From NCBI GenBank assembly GCA_949957035.1, contig CATLIP010000153.1, positions 1 to 6,025 of the forward strand: a DNA stretch of 6,025 nucleotides, written 5' to 3'. The notes below the pieces were generated by a model, which was not told where the DNA came from, ran no database searches, and saw nothing but the letters and a program-made list of their open reading frames with translations. The DNA comes from an uncultured Lachnospiraceae bacterium (GTDB lineage Bacteria > Bacillota_A > Clostridia > Lachnospirales > Lachnospiraceae). The translations under genes and the position numbers were made by a program. This document shows positions 1-5,910 of the stretch, in pieces. Numbering within the stretch: position 1 is the first letter of the stretch; each line of letters starts with the position of its first letter.

Positions 1-78
1 GTAAAACGTTGTGAAGAAGAGAGATGGTCCTCTGGTACGAGCGTATTAAGAACATCCGGAATATAAGGAGGTCACACA
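1..78 (+). other. rplS 5' leader region (upstream edge cut by window)
   Basis: This is the untranslated stretch before rplS. It ends in a near-perfect ribosome binding site, AAGGAGG at 65-71, seven bases before the ATG. Reading frame 1 is open from position 1 to a TAA at 64-66, but its translation does not resemble the TrmD C-terminus expected upstream of rplS in many Firmicutes, so I do not call it coding. A short AGAG/CTCT stem (20-23 with 30-33) is visible but weak. An L19 leader RNA that autoregulates rplS is known in low-GC Gram-positives. Whether this segment belongs to it cannot be judged because the 5' part is missing. Confidence 0.3.
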
Positions 79-426
79 ATGAACGATATTATTAAGAAGA
101 TTGAAGCAGAGCAGTTAAAAGAGAATGCGCCTGAGTTCCATGTTGGAGATACTGTCAAGGTATACGGTAAGATTAAAGAGGGAAACAGGGAGAGAATCCA
201 GGTGTTTGAGGGAACAGTCCTTAAGAAACAGGGCGGCGGTTCCAGAGCTACGTTTACCGTAAGAAAGAATTCGAACGGTGTCGGCGTTGAGAAGACATGG
301 CCGCTTCACTCACCTAACGTTGAGAAGGTTGAGGTTGTAAGAAGAGGTAAGGTCAGAAGAGCAAAACTGTTCTACTTAAGAGACCGTGTCGGCAAGAAGG
401 CTAAGGTAAAAGAGTTAGTAAAATAA
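79..426 (+). CDS. rplS: 50S ribosomal protein L19
   Basis: This is a structural protein of the large ribosomal subunit, located near the 30S-50S interface. The 115-residue product has the normal length for bacterial L19. It shows the expected N-terminal acidic/basic helix, a central [20 protein letters not shown] beta-barrel stretch (about residues 20-35), [13 protein letters not shown] (about 42-54), and the highly conserved basic C-terminal signature around [15 protein letters not shown] (about 88-102). The start is fixed by AAGGAGG at 65-71. The gene heads the window and is separated from the next genes by a strong hairpin (437-472), so its mRNA is probably made in excess of the downstream message. 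Identification is essentially certain. Confidence 0.98.
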   Translation: MNDIIKKIEAEQLKENAPEFHVGDTVKVYGKIKEGNRERIQVFEGTVLKKQGGGSRATFTVRKNSNGVGVEKTWPLHSPNVEKVEVVRRGKVRRAKLFYLRDRVGKKAKVKELVK

Positions 427-436
427 GAGACGAGAT

Positions 437-472
437 AAAAAGGACAAGTACATAACGTATATTGTCCTTTTT
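437..472 (+). terminator. Rho-independent terminator or attenuator after rplS
   Basis: AAAAAGGACAA (437-447) is a perfect 11-base inverted repeat of TTGTCCTTTTT (462-472). The stem can extend inward with GTAC (448-451) against GTAT (457-460), with one bulged A at 461 and a five-base loop. The right arm ends in five T residues. G+C pairs are few, so termination may be partial. Only 18 bases separate it from the lepB start, leaving no room for a normal downstream promoter, which suggests read-through into the following genes. Confidence 0.8.
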
Positions 473-490
473 CGGTTATAAGGGGAGTAC

Positions 491-1099
491 ATGGGACGCA
501 GACGGAAGAGACGTTTTTTTAAGAAAATCAGGAGAAGGAGATTCAAATTCCGTATCGACCTTCAGAAATTGGCTGCTGTCGGCATATGGATTTTTAAGAT
601 TGGCGTGGTTTGCCTTCTGGCGTTTGTGAGTGTCTGGTATTTCGGGCAGCAGGTCAGTACCGTGGGAGATTCCATGAAGCCGGTCCTTGGCAATGGGGAT
701 GTTGTTTTGATAAATCGGATTATTTATAATGCAACAACTCCGAAGCGGGGAGATATTATTGTATTTAAACCCAAGGGGAATGAGAATGTCCATTACTACA
801 CGAAGCGGATTATCGGTCTTCCAGGGGAGACGGTGGAGATTATAGAGAATCGTATCTATATCGACGGAGAAAGGCTTGAGGAAGAGTACGAGACGACGGA
901 TATTGATGACGTGGGGATTGTAAAGGAGAAGGTGAAGCTTGCGGGGGATGAGTATTTTGTCCTTGGAGACAATCGTGTGAGCAGTGAGGACAGCCGGAAT
1001 GCAGATGTGGGAAATGTAAAGCGGGAGTACATTTATGGGAAGGCCTGGTTTGTCATTTCTTTTGGAGAGCATTTTGGATGGATTAAACATAAGGAGTAG
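491..1099 (+). CDS. lepB: Signal peptidase I (S26A), copy 1
   Basis: This membrane-anchored serine protease cleaves signal peptides from exported preproteins at the outer face of the membrane. The 202-residue product has an unusually basic cytosolic tail (14 Lys/Arg in residues 3-21), one membrane span (about 28-50), then the protease domain. Box B reads GDSMKP with nucleophile Ser61. Box D reads YTKRIIGLPGE with general base Lys105. Box E reads GDNRVSSEDSR (159-169). The single N-terminal span and short length are typical of Gram-positive SipS-type enzymes. The start has AGGGGAG at 481-487. The stop lies 5 bases before rbgA, whose ribosome binding site is inside this gene's 3' end, so the two are probably translationally coupled. 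A paralogue lies on the other side of rbgA. Family assignment is very secure; substrate preference is unknown. Confidence 0.96.
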   Translation: MGRRRKRRFFKKIRRRRFKFRIDLQKLAAVGIWIFKIGVVCLLAFVSVWYFGQQVSTVGDSMKPVLGNGDVVLINRIIYNATTPKRGDIIVFKPKGNENVHYYTKRIIGLPGETVEIIENRIYIDGERLEEEYETTDIDDVGIVKEKVKLAGDEYFVLGDNRVSSEDSRNADVGNVKREYIYGKAWFVISFGEHFGWIKHKE

Positions 1100-1104
1100 A
1101 ACGT

Positions 1105-1971
1105 ATGCATTTTCAATGGTATCCAGGTCATATGACGAAGGCAAAGAGGATGATGCAGGAGAATATAAAGCTTGTGGACCTTGTGATTGAGCTTGTAGAC
1201 GCAAGGATTCCTCTAAGCAGCCGGAATCCGGAGATTGATGAGCTTGGGAAGAATAAGGCGAGATTAATTTTGCTCAACAAGGCGGACCTTGCAGAGGAAC
1301 GGTGGAATGATGCTTGGGAAGAATATTTTAAGAGTAAGGGCTATCTTGTGGCGAAGGTAAATTCCAGAAAGAACAGCGGTATGAAGCCGGTTCATGGGGT
1401 GATTCAGGAGGCCTGTAAGGAGAAGATTGAGCGTGATAGAAAGAGAGGGATTCTGAATCGGCCTGTACGGGCTATTGTTGTGGGGATTCCCAATGTCGGG
1501 AAGTCTACTTTTATCAATTCTCTTGCTGGCAAGGCTTGTGCGAAGACGGGAAATAAACCGGGAGTCACGAAGGGGAAGCAGTGGATTCGTCTGAATAAGC
1601 AGGTGGAGCTTTTAGATACTCCGGGGATTCTGTGGCCAAAGTTTGAGGACCAGCAGGTGGGACTTATGATGGCATTTATCGGCTCTATGAAGGATGAGCT
1701 TCTGAATACGGAGGAGCTGGCAGCGGAGTTGGTGAGTGTGTTGGAGGCGAATTATCCGGGGACGCTAAAGAAGAAGTACTGTGTGGATAAAGCTTCTGAA
1801 TCTCCGGTTTCTGCGACGCCATATGGGATGCTTGAGGAGATTGCACACAGCAGGCATTGTCTTCTGCGGGGAAATAAGCTGGATACGGAAAAGGCGGCCC
1901 TTCTTCTGTTGGATGATTTCCGAAATGGAAGGATTGGGAGGCTGACGCTGGAATATCCTCAGGAAATGTGA
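1105..1971 (+). CDS. rbgA: Ribosome biogenesis GTPase RbgA (YlqF)
   Basis: This circularly permuted GTPase acts late in 50S subunit assembly. In Bacillus subtilis it is needed for incorporation of late proteins such as L16. The 288-residue product has the G motifs in permuted order: G4 NKAD (58-61), G5-like NSR (86-88), G1/P-loop GIPNVGKST (127-135), G2 Thr155 in PGVTKG, and G3 DTPG (171-174). A C-terminal helical RNA-binding domain occupies about 220-285. The N-terminal QWYPGHMTKA (about 4-13) is the family hallmark. Length matches the family. The start is set by AAGGAG at 1091-1096. Tandem in-frame stops TGA TAG close the gene. The rplS-rbgA-rnhB order is conserved in Firmicutes; here two signal peptidase genes are interspersed. 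Confidence 0.97.
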   Translation: MHFQWYPGHMTKAKRMMQENIKLVDLVIELVDARIPLSSRNPEIDELGKNKARLILLNKADLAEERWNDAWEEYFKSKGYLVAKVNSRKNSGMKPVHGVIQEACKEKIERDRKRGILNRPVRAIVVGIPNVGKSTFINSLAGKACAKTGNKPGVTKGKQWIRLNKQVELLDTPGILWPKFEDQQVGLMMAFIGSMKDELLNTEELAAELVSVLEANYPGTLKKKYCVDKASESPVSATPYGMLEEIAHSRHCLLRGNKLDTEKAALLLLDDFRNGRIGRLTLEYPQEM

Positions 1972-2014
1972 TAGAATATGCCTGTGACAGACATGGAGAA
2001 GGAGATAATAAACG

Positions 2015-2572
2015 ATGGCGAGGCAGGAAGAAGAAAAAGGCATTCTCCGGGAATTGGGAGGATGGATTTTATATATAGTAATCATAATCGGACTGACGTA
2101 TGTGATTATTACGTATGTGGGGCAGAGGACAAGGGTCAGCGGTTCTTCGATGGAGACCACGTTAAGCGACGGCGACAATCTCATTGTGGATAAGTTGTCC
2201 TATCGCTTTAAGGAACCCAAGCGTTTTGACATCATCGTGTTTCCCTATCAGCACGAGGAAAATACGTTCTACATTAAGCGTATCATCGGCCTTCCGGGGG
2301 AGACGGTTCAGGTAGTGGATGGTTATGCTTATATCAATGGAGAACTGCTGTCAAGCGACGTTTATGGTGCGGAGGTGATGGATTCTCCGGGGATTGCGGC
2401 AGAACCTATTGAACTGGGGGACGATGAGTATTTTGTGCTTGGAGATAATCGAAACCACAGCTCTGACAGTCGTGATGCCAGTGTGGGTGTGTTGAAGCGG
2501 GAGTATCTAATCGGGAAGGCGTGGGTACGGATTTATCCCTTTGACAGTATGGGAGTGATCAGGCATGAATAA
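2015..2572 (+). CDS. lepB: Signal peptidase I (S26A), copy 2
   Basis: This is the second type I signal peptidase, paralogous to the gene at 491. The 185-residue product has a short acidic/polar cytosolic tail (about 1-14), one membrane span (about 16-36), and a periplasm-facing-type catalytic domain acting on the outer membrane surface. Motifs are SGSSM with nucleophile Ser45, FYIKRIIGLPGE with Lys88, and GDNRNHSSDSR (143-153). Both catalytic residues are present, so it should be active. AAGGAG at 1999-2004 sets the start, 10 bases from the ATG. An earlier out-of-frame ATG at 1978 is not used. The tail differs sharply from the basic tail of copy 1. The gene overlaps the rnhB start by 8 bases, implying translational coupling. 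Confidence 0.95.
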   Translation: MARQEEEKGILRELGGWILYIVIIIGLTYVIITYVGQRTRVSGSSMETTLSDGDNLIVDKLSYRFKEPKRFDIIVFPYQHEENTFYIKRIIGLPGETVQVVDGYAYINGELLSSDVYGAEVMDSPGIAAEPIELGDDEYFVLGDNRNHSSDSRDASVGVLKREYLIGKAWVRIYPFDSMGVIRHE

Positions 2573-3224
2573 GCGGGAAGAGGAAAAGAGAAGAAAACAG
2601 GAAGAGAAGCTTGCCAGGGAGAGGGTACGGCTTGAGAATATGCGTTCATATGAGAAAGAGTATGAGCGTTACGAATATATCTGCGGGATAGATGAAGTGG
2701 GCAGGGGGCCGCTTGCAGGGCCAGTTGTGGCAGGGGCGGTCATCCTGCCCAAGGACTGTGAGATTCTCTGGCTCAATGATTCGAAGAAGCTGTCTTGGAA
2801 GAAGCGGGAAGCCTTGTGTAGAGAGATTATGGAGAAAGCGGTTGCCACAGGAATTGGAATGGCAAGCCCCGCGAGGATTGATGAGATTAATATTCTTCAG
2901 GCTACCTATGAGGCCATGCGGATGGCAATCGAGAAGCTTAAGGTGCGGCCGGACATACTTCTGAACGATGCCGTTACCATCCCGGAGGTGGACATTTTTC
3001 AGGTTCCGATTATCAAGGGGGATGAAAAGAGTGTATCTATTGCGGCGGCAAGTATTATTGCCAAGGTGACAAGGGACCGTCTGATGATAGAATATGACGA
3101 TGTAATTCATGGCTATGATTTTGCAGCTAATAAAGGATATGGAACGAAAGCGCATCTTGCAGGCATTAGAAAGCTTGGACCTTCTCCGATACATAGGATG
3201 ACGTTTATTGGAAAGTATGTGTGA
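2565..3224 (+). CDS. rnhB: Ribonuclease HII
   Basis: This enzyme cleaves RNA in RNA-DNA hybrids and incises at ribonucleotides misincorporated in DNA. The 219-residue product carries GIDEVGRGPLAGP (41-53) with the first two metal ligands Asp43 and Glu44. The third is Asp135 in LLNDAV, and the fourth is probably Asp171 in SIIAKVTRD. The family block KGDEKSVSIAAAS precedes it, and a GYGTKAH motif lies at 191-197. Residues 1-35 form a very charged, likely helical extension rich in Lys, Arg and Glu that lies outside the catalytic fold and makes the protein longer than the roughly 200-residue E. coli enzyme. The ATG lies inside the end of lepB copy 2, with GGGAG at 2551-2555 nine bases upstream. 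All catalytic residues are intact. Confidence 0.97.
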   Translation: MNKREEEKRRKQEEKLARERVRLENMRSYEKEYERYEYICGIDEVGRGPLAGPVVAGAVILPKDCEILWLNDSKKLSWKKREALCREIMEKAVATGIGMASPARIDEINILQATYEAMRMAIEKLKVRPDILLNDAVTIPEVDIFQVPIIKGDEKSVSIAAASIIAKVTRDRLMIEYDDVIHGYDFAANKGYGTKAHLAGIRKLGPSPIHRMTFIGKYV

Positions 3225-3269
3225 GACTGCAGGACAGACAATGTATTTGGATTTGAGCAGTGTCAGCGC

Positions 3270-3277
3270 GGGAGAGG
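3270..3277 (+). promoter_or_regulatory. Ribosome binding site deciding the yraN start
   Basis: GGGAGAGG lies 12 bases before the ATG at 3290. That spacing is long but usable. The alternative in-frame GTG at 3260 has only a weak GGA upstream, so the ATG is preferred. Confidence 0.45.
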
Positions 3278-3289
3278 CAGAAAAGTCTT

Positions 3290-3649
3290 ATGGCAGAGAA
3301 TAAGAGAAAAATCGGTGAAAAATATGAGCGCAGGGCAGGAGCATATTTGGCAGAAAAGGGATATGAGGTTCTGGAGTATAATTTCCGCTGCAGGATGGGC
3401 GAGATTGATATTATTGCAAGGGATAGGGGGTGCCTTGTCTTTTGTGAGGTGAAATACAGGTCGGGGGAGAGAAGCGGACATCCTGCGGAGGCGGTTGATT
3501 TCAAGAAGCAGCGGGTTATCTCGAAGTGTGCTCTGTATTATATGACAAGTCATGGATTGTCAGACTTAGCGTGCCGTTTCGATGTGGTAAGCTTTCAAGG
3601 GGATACTGTGACTGTGTATCAGAATGCGTTTGACTATGTAGAAGGATAA
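3290..3649 (+). CDS. yraN: YraN/UPF0102 family endonuclease-like protein
   Basis: This small protein has a Holliday-junction-resolvase-like PD-(D/E)xK fold; the cellular role is not settled for the family. The 119-residue product shows the typical GEKYERRAGAYLAEKGY start (about 9-25), NFRCRMGEIDII (31-42) with Asp40, FCEVKYR (51-57) with the Glu53-x-Lys55 pair, and the RFDVV block (96-100). Asp40, Glu53 and Lys55 are the putative metal-site residues. I chose ATG 3290 because family members begin a few residues before the GExYE helix and because GGGAGAGG precedes it. A GTG at 3260 would add ten residues (MSARERQKSL) with little support. rnhB-yraN adjacency is common in bacteria, which supports both calls. 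A 44-base gap separates it from pgeF. Confidence 0.92.
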   Translation: MAENKRKIGEKYERRAGAYLAEKGYEVLEYNFRCRMGEIDIIARDRGCLVFCEVKYRSGERSGHPAEAVDFKKQRVISKCALYYMTSHGLSDLACRFDVVSFQGDTVTVYQNAFDYVEG

Positions 3650-3693
3650 AGGGATTAGGTTTAACAGGAGTATGAATATTTGGAGGATAAAAT

Positions 3694-4527
3694 ATGAGCC
3701 TGGGGTTAAAATATAAGAATGAAGAGCATATATTTGATGAGAAAGAGGTAAATGGCGTACCGTATCTTTCTTTTCTTCTGCTGGAGCAGACGGGTGTTGT
3801 GAAGCATGGATTTTCCACAAGGCTTGGCGGCGTCAGCAAAGGACATTGCGCGACGATGAATATCAGCACAACCAGAGGAGATGCCTTGGAAGCGATAGAG
3901 GAAAACCGCCGCAGGATTGCCGCTGCCATCGGGGTCGCCCCCTCGGATTTTACTTATACGCATCAGACTCATACTACGAATGTTGCTGTGGTCAGGGAGA
4001 AAGACAGAGGTGGTAAGTTCCCTGATACGGATGGGATGGTGACAAATGTACCGGGTATCTGTCTGGTGACGTTCTATGCAGATTGTGTACCGTTGTTTTT
4101 CGTGGACCCTGTGCATCGCGCCGTCGGACTTAGCCATTCGGGATGGCGGGGAACTGTAGGCAGAATGGGAGAGGTAACTCTTAAGCTAATGCAGAAACAG
4201 TATGGGACGGACCCGGAGCAGGTGGTTGCTGCCATTGGGCCGTCTATCTGCCAGGACTGTTATGAGGTAAGCGGGGATGTGATAGAGAAGTTCAGAGAGA
4301 CGTTTGACGAAGTTTTGTGGCCAGAATTGTTTTATGAGAAATCGGATGGAAAATATCAGCTGAATCTTTGGAGGGCAAACCAACTAGTGCTTACAGAAGC
4401 GGGAGTAAGGAGTGAGAAGATTGCGGTCACGAATGTGTGTACCCACTGTAATCCAGAGATTCTGTTTTCCCATCGGAGTACGGGTACGGCTCGGGGGAAT
4501 CTGAGCGCATTTCTGGCAATTCAATAG
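3694..4527 (+). CDS. pgeF: Peptidoglycan editing factor PgeF (YfiH/DUF152, Cu/Zn-oxidoreductase-like fold)
   Basis: This is a member of the YfiH/YlmD family. The family is linked in E. coli to removal of wrongly incorporated residues in peptidoglycan precursors; homologues have also been reported with laccase-like or purine nucleoside phosphorylase activity. The 277-residue product has the family length. Motifs are HGFSTRLGGVS (38-48), the metal triad His93 in HQTHT, Cys131 in YADCVP and His148 in HSGWRGT, plus IGPSICQDCYEV (181-192) and the C-terminal THCNPEILFSHR (250-261). GGAGG at 3682-3686, seven bases before the ATG, fixes the start. An ATG at 3672 opens only a 14-codon out-of-frame peptide. 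The product has no signal peptide, consistent with a cytoplasmic enzyme. The exact reaction is inferred from the family; the family call is secure. Confidence 0.93.
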   Translation: MSLGLKYKNEEHIFDEKEVNGVPYLSFLLLEQTGVVKHGFSTRLGGVSKGHCATMNISTTRGDALEAIEENRRRIAAAIGVAPSDFTYTHQTHTTNVAVVREKDRGGKFPDTDGMVTNVPGICLVTFYADCVPLFFVDPVHRAVGLSHSGWRGTVGRMGEVTLKLMQKQYGTDPEQVVAAIGPSICQDCYEVSGDVIEKFRETFDEVLWPELFYEKSDGKYQLNLWRANQLVLTEAGVRSEKIAVTNVCTHCNPEILFSHRSTGTARGNLSAFLAIQ

Positions 4528-4555
4528 AGGCAGGTACCCAAAGGACAGTTTGGAA

Positions 4556-4562
4556 AGGAAGG
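4556..4562 (+). promoter_or_regulatory. Ribosome binding site deciding the mscS start
   Basis: AGGAAGG lies six bases upstream of the ATG at 4569 but directly abuts the ATG at 4563. Normal spacing favours 4569; the two choices differ by only two residues. Confidence 0.5.
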
Positions 4563-4568
4563 ATGACT

Positions 4569-5495
4569 ATGGCGATACCGGGAGCATGGGACGGAGGGGG
4601 GACAACCGCAGATAACGTTGCGGCGACGACCGCTGTGGAAGTGGCTGAGGTGACGCAGGATACAGTGGAGGAAGTGGGGCGTTTTGCGAAGTATATCCAG
4701 GATAGTATTCCGAAGCTTGCGGGGTTTGGCGTGCGGGTGCTGATTGCCTTGGCGGTATTTTTTGTCGGAAGAATTATCATCGGATGGATTCAGAAGCTGG
4801 TGCGTCGTTCTCTTGAGCGGTCGAGCGCAGATAAAGGCGTAGTGCAGTTCGTGGACTCCTTTTTAAAAGTGGGGCTGTATTCCTTGTTGATTTTCAGCAT
4901 TGCGGCGAAGTTTGGCGTGGATACGGCTTCCGTGGCGGCTTTGGTTGCGTCGGGAGGCGTCGCTATTGGTCTTGCTTTGCAGGGGAGCCTGTCTAATTTT
5001 GCAGGCGGTGTGCTGATTCTGCTTCTAAAACCTTTCGAGGTAGGAGATTATATTATCGAGGATACCAATAAAAATGAAGGTACTGTGAAGGAGATTCAGA
5101 TTTTCTATACCAAGCTTAGCACCATTGACAATAAGACGATTGTGATACCTAATGGGATGTTGACGAACAGTAGTCTAACCAATGCAACGGCGAAGGCAGA
5201 AAGACGGCTTGACCTCAAGGTGTCTATTTCCTATCAGGCTGACCTTCGAAAGGCGAAGGCATTGGTTGAGGATATTTTGATGACAGACCCTTGTGTGATG
5301 AAGGATGAGGAAATTAATATATTCGTGGATGATTTGGCAGACAGCGCGGTGATTCTGGGAGCCAGGGCATGGGTGAAGAATGAGGAGTTCTGGCCTACGA
5401 GGTGGAGATTGTTGGAGAGGATAAAGCTAACATTGGATGAACAGGGAATTGAGATTCCTTATCCGCAGCTTACAGTGCATGTGGAAGGACGATAA
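4569..5495 (+). CDS. mscS: MscS-family small-conductance mechanosensitive channel
   Basis: This inner-membrane channel opens under membrane tension to release solutes during hypo-osmotic shock. The 308-residue product (310 from ATG 4563) begins with a polar, acidic stretch of about 45 residues. Membrane spans follow at about 52-74 (TM1), 98-116 (TM2) and the pore-lining TM3 at about 120-154. TM3 carries VASGGVAIGLALQGSLSNFAGG, shown in parts as GVAIGLALQGSLSN (about 130-143). After it come KPFEVGDYI, the beta-domain block TIVIPNGML (about 190-198) and the C-terminal LERIKLTLDEQGIEIPYPQ, close to the E. coli MscS arrangement. The protein ends soon after PYPQLTVHV, so the long cytosolic tail of some relatives is absent. 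A tandem in-frame stop TAA TGA ends it. It is the last clear gene of the plus-strand run, 41 bases after pgeF. Confidence 0.95.
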   Translation: MAIPGAWDGGGTTADNVAATTAVEVAEVTQDTVEEVGRFAKYIQDSIPKLAGFGVRVLIALAVFFVGRIIIGWIQKLVRRSLERSSADKGVVQFVDSFLKVGLYSLLIFSIAAKFGVDTASVAALVASGGVAIGLALQGSLSNFAGGVLILLLKPFEVGDYIIEDTNKNEGTVKEIQIFYTKLSTIDNKTIVIPNGMLTNSSLTNATAKAERRLDLKVSISYQADLRKAKALVEDILMTDPCVMKDEEINIFVDDLADSAVILGARAWVKNEEFWPTRWRLLERIKLTLDEQGIEIPYPQLTVHVEGR

Positions 5496-5543
5496 TGATT
5501 CTGGCAGAGATTTGTTACAGGTTTTTCTTTCCCTCATTTTTGA

Positions 5544-5693
5544 ACTTATCCGGTATTTAAAAGTTATTTAAGACAACTTATAAGACAGTTAAAAGCATTG
5601 CAGAAAGCTCAAAAAGAAGAAAATAAAGAAGAAGTAGAAAGAATAATCAATGAGCTTTTGAAGGACGCTCAGGACGGGCTGGAAGATGATTAG
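5544..5693 (+). pseudogene. Possible remnant of a small charged helical protein
   Basis: A frame of 49 sense codons opens after a TGA at 5541-5543 and closes at TAG 5691-5693. It has no ATG or GTG; a TTG at 5598 has no ribosome binding site. The translated C-terminal half reads like a real protein: LRQLIRQLKALQKAQKEEN, then a Lys/Glu-rich helix, then INELLKDAQDGLEDD, with hydrophobic residues spaced as in an amphipathic helix or coiled coil. I have the impression of small Lachnospiraceae hypothetical proteins with such endings, but cannot name a family. It could be a decayed gene whose start was lost, or chance in AT-rich purine-biased DNA. Confidence 0.3.
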
Positions 5694-5780
5694 GGGATGA
5701 TATATATTACAATTAGAGATCATGGCTGGAATATGTGCAACTGAACTTGGGGCAAAATTGGGAATGTTACTTAAGAATCT

Positions 5781-5818
5781 AAAGGCATTGTTCTTTAATT
5801 GGACGGTGCTTTTTCTTT
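5781..5818 (+). terminator. Rho-independent terminator, plus strand
   Basis: AAAGGCATTG (5781-5790) pairs over all ten positions with CGGTGCTTTT (5804-5813) if three G-U wobbles are allowed, around a 13-base loop. It is followed by T-rich sequence (TTTTTCTTT, 5810-5818). The wobbles become A-C mismatches in the opposite transcript, so it is oriented for plus-strand transcription. It lies about 285 bases past the mscS stop and is the first plausible end for the operon message. Confidence 0.6.
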
Positions 5819-5857
5819 ATATTGCATAACAACTAAAAAGACTTCATTTTAACTAAC

Positions 5858-5901
5858 AAAAAGTGCTATAAACCCAACTAATATAAGGCTTATAACACTT
5901 T
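5858..5901 (-). terminator. Rho-independent terminator of tRNA-Thr
   Basis: In the minus-strand transcript, AAAGUGUUAUAAGCC (5901 down to 5887) pairs over 15 positions with GGUUUAUAGCACUUU (5874 down to 5860), including two G-U wobbles, around a 12-base loop. The transcript continues the U run to UUUUU at 5862-5858. On the plus strand the wobbles become mismatches, which fixes its direction. It starts 9 bases after the tRNA 3' end. Confidence 0.8.
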
Positions 5902-5910
5902 CCTGACTAA

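Larger units (their letters stand above)
5496..5910. other. AT-rich intergenic region between mscS and tRNA-Thr
   Basis: This 415-base stretch has no complete gene I can support. By hand count its G+C is about one third, well below the operon. It contains an open frame lacking a start codon (5544-5693) and two converging terminators (5781-5818 plus, 5858-5901 minus). A 35-codon frame from ATG 5722 to 5829 has no ribosome binding site and runs through the plus-strand terminator, so it is not called. No hairpin terminator is visible directly after mscS. Confidence 0.7.

Noticed and set aside
1..66. Open frame 1 from the window edge to TAA 64-66, possibly the end of trmD
   Set aside because: The 21 residues do not resemble the TrmD C-terminus, and an open stretch this short is expected by chance.
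458..489. Promoter inside or just after the rplS terminator (TATATT at 458, TATAAG at 477)
   Set aside because: Neither has a -35-like hexamer at suitable spacing, and the second would leave almost no leader before lepB.
1978..2193. 71-codon frame starting at ATG 1978, overlapping lepB copy 2
   Set aside because: It lies in another frame of a clearly coding gene, and its translation has no recognisable pattern.
3672..3716. 14-codon ATG frame just before pgeF
   Set aside because: It overlaps the pgeF ribosome binding site and start out of frame, and GGAGG is spaced for ATG 3694.
5496..5535. Possible terminator directly after mscS (CTG...CAG followed by GTTTTTCTTT)
   Set aside because: The stem is only three pairs with a long loop, too weak to call.
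5725..5733. GCTGGAATA matching the 5' end of tRNA-Thr, in the opposite orientation; considered as an attachment site or tRNA fragment
   Set aside because: The match is only 9 bases, involves the 5' end and not the usual 3' end of the tRNA, and nothing tRNA-like follows.
5722..5829. 35-codon frame with a hydrophobic end
   Set aside because: It has no ribosome binding site and runs through a terminator hairpin; the hydrophobic end is the T-rich tract translated.
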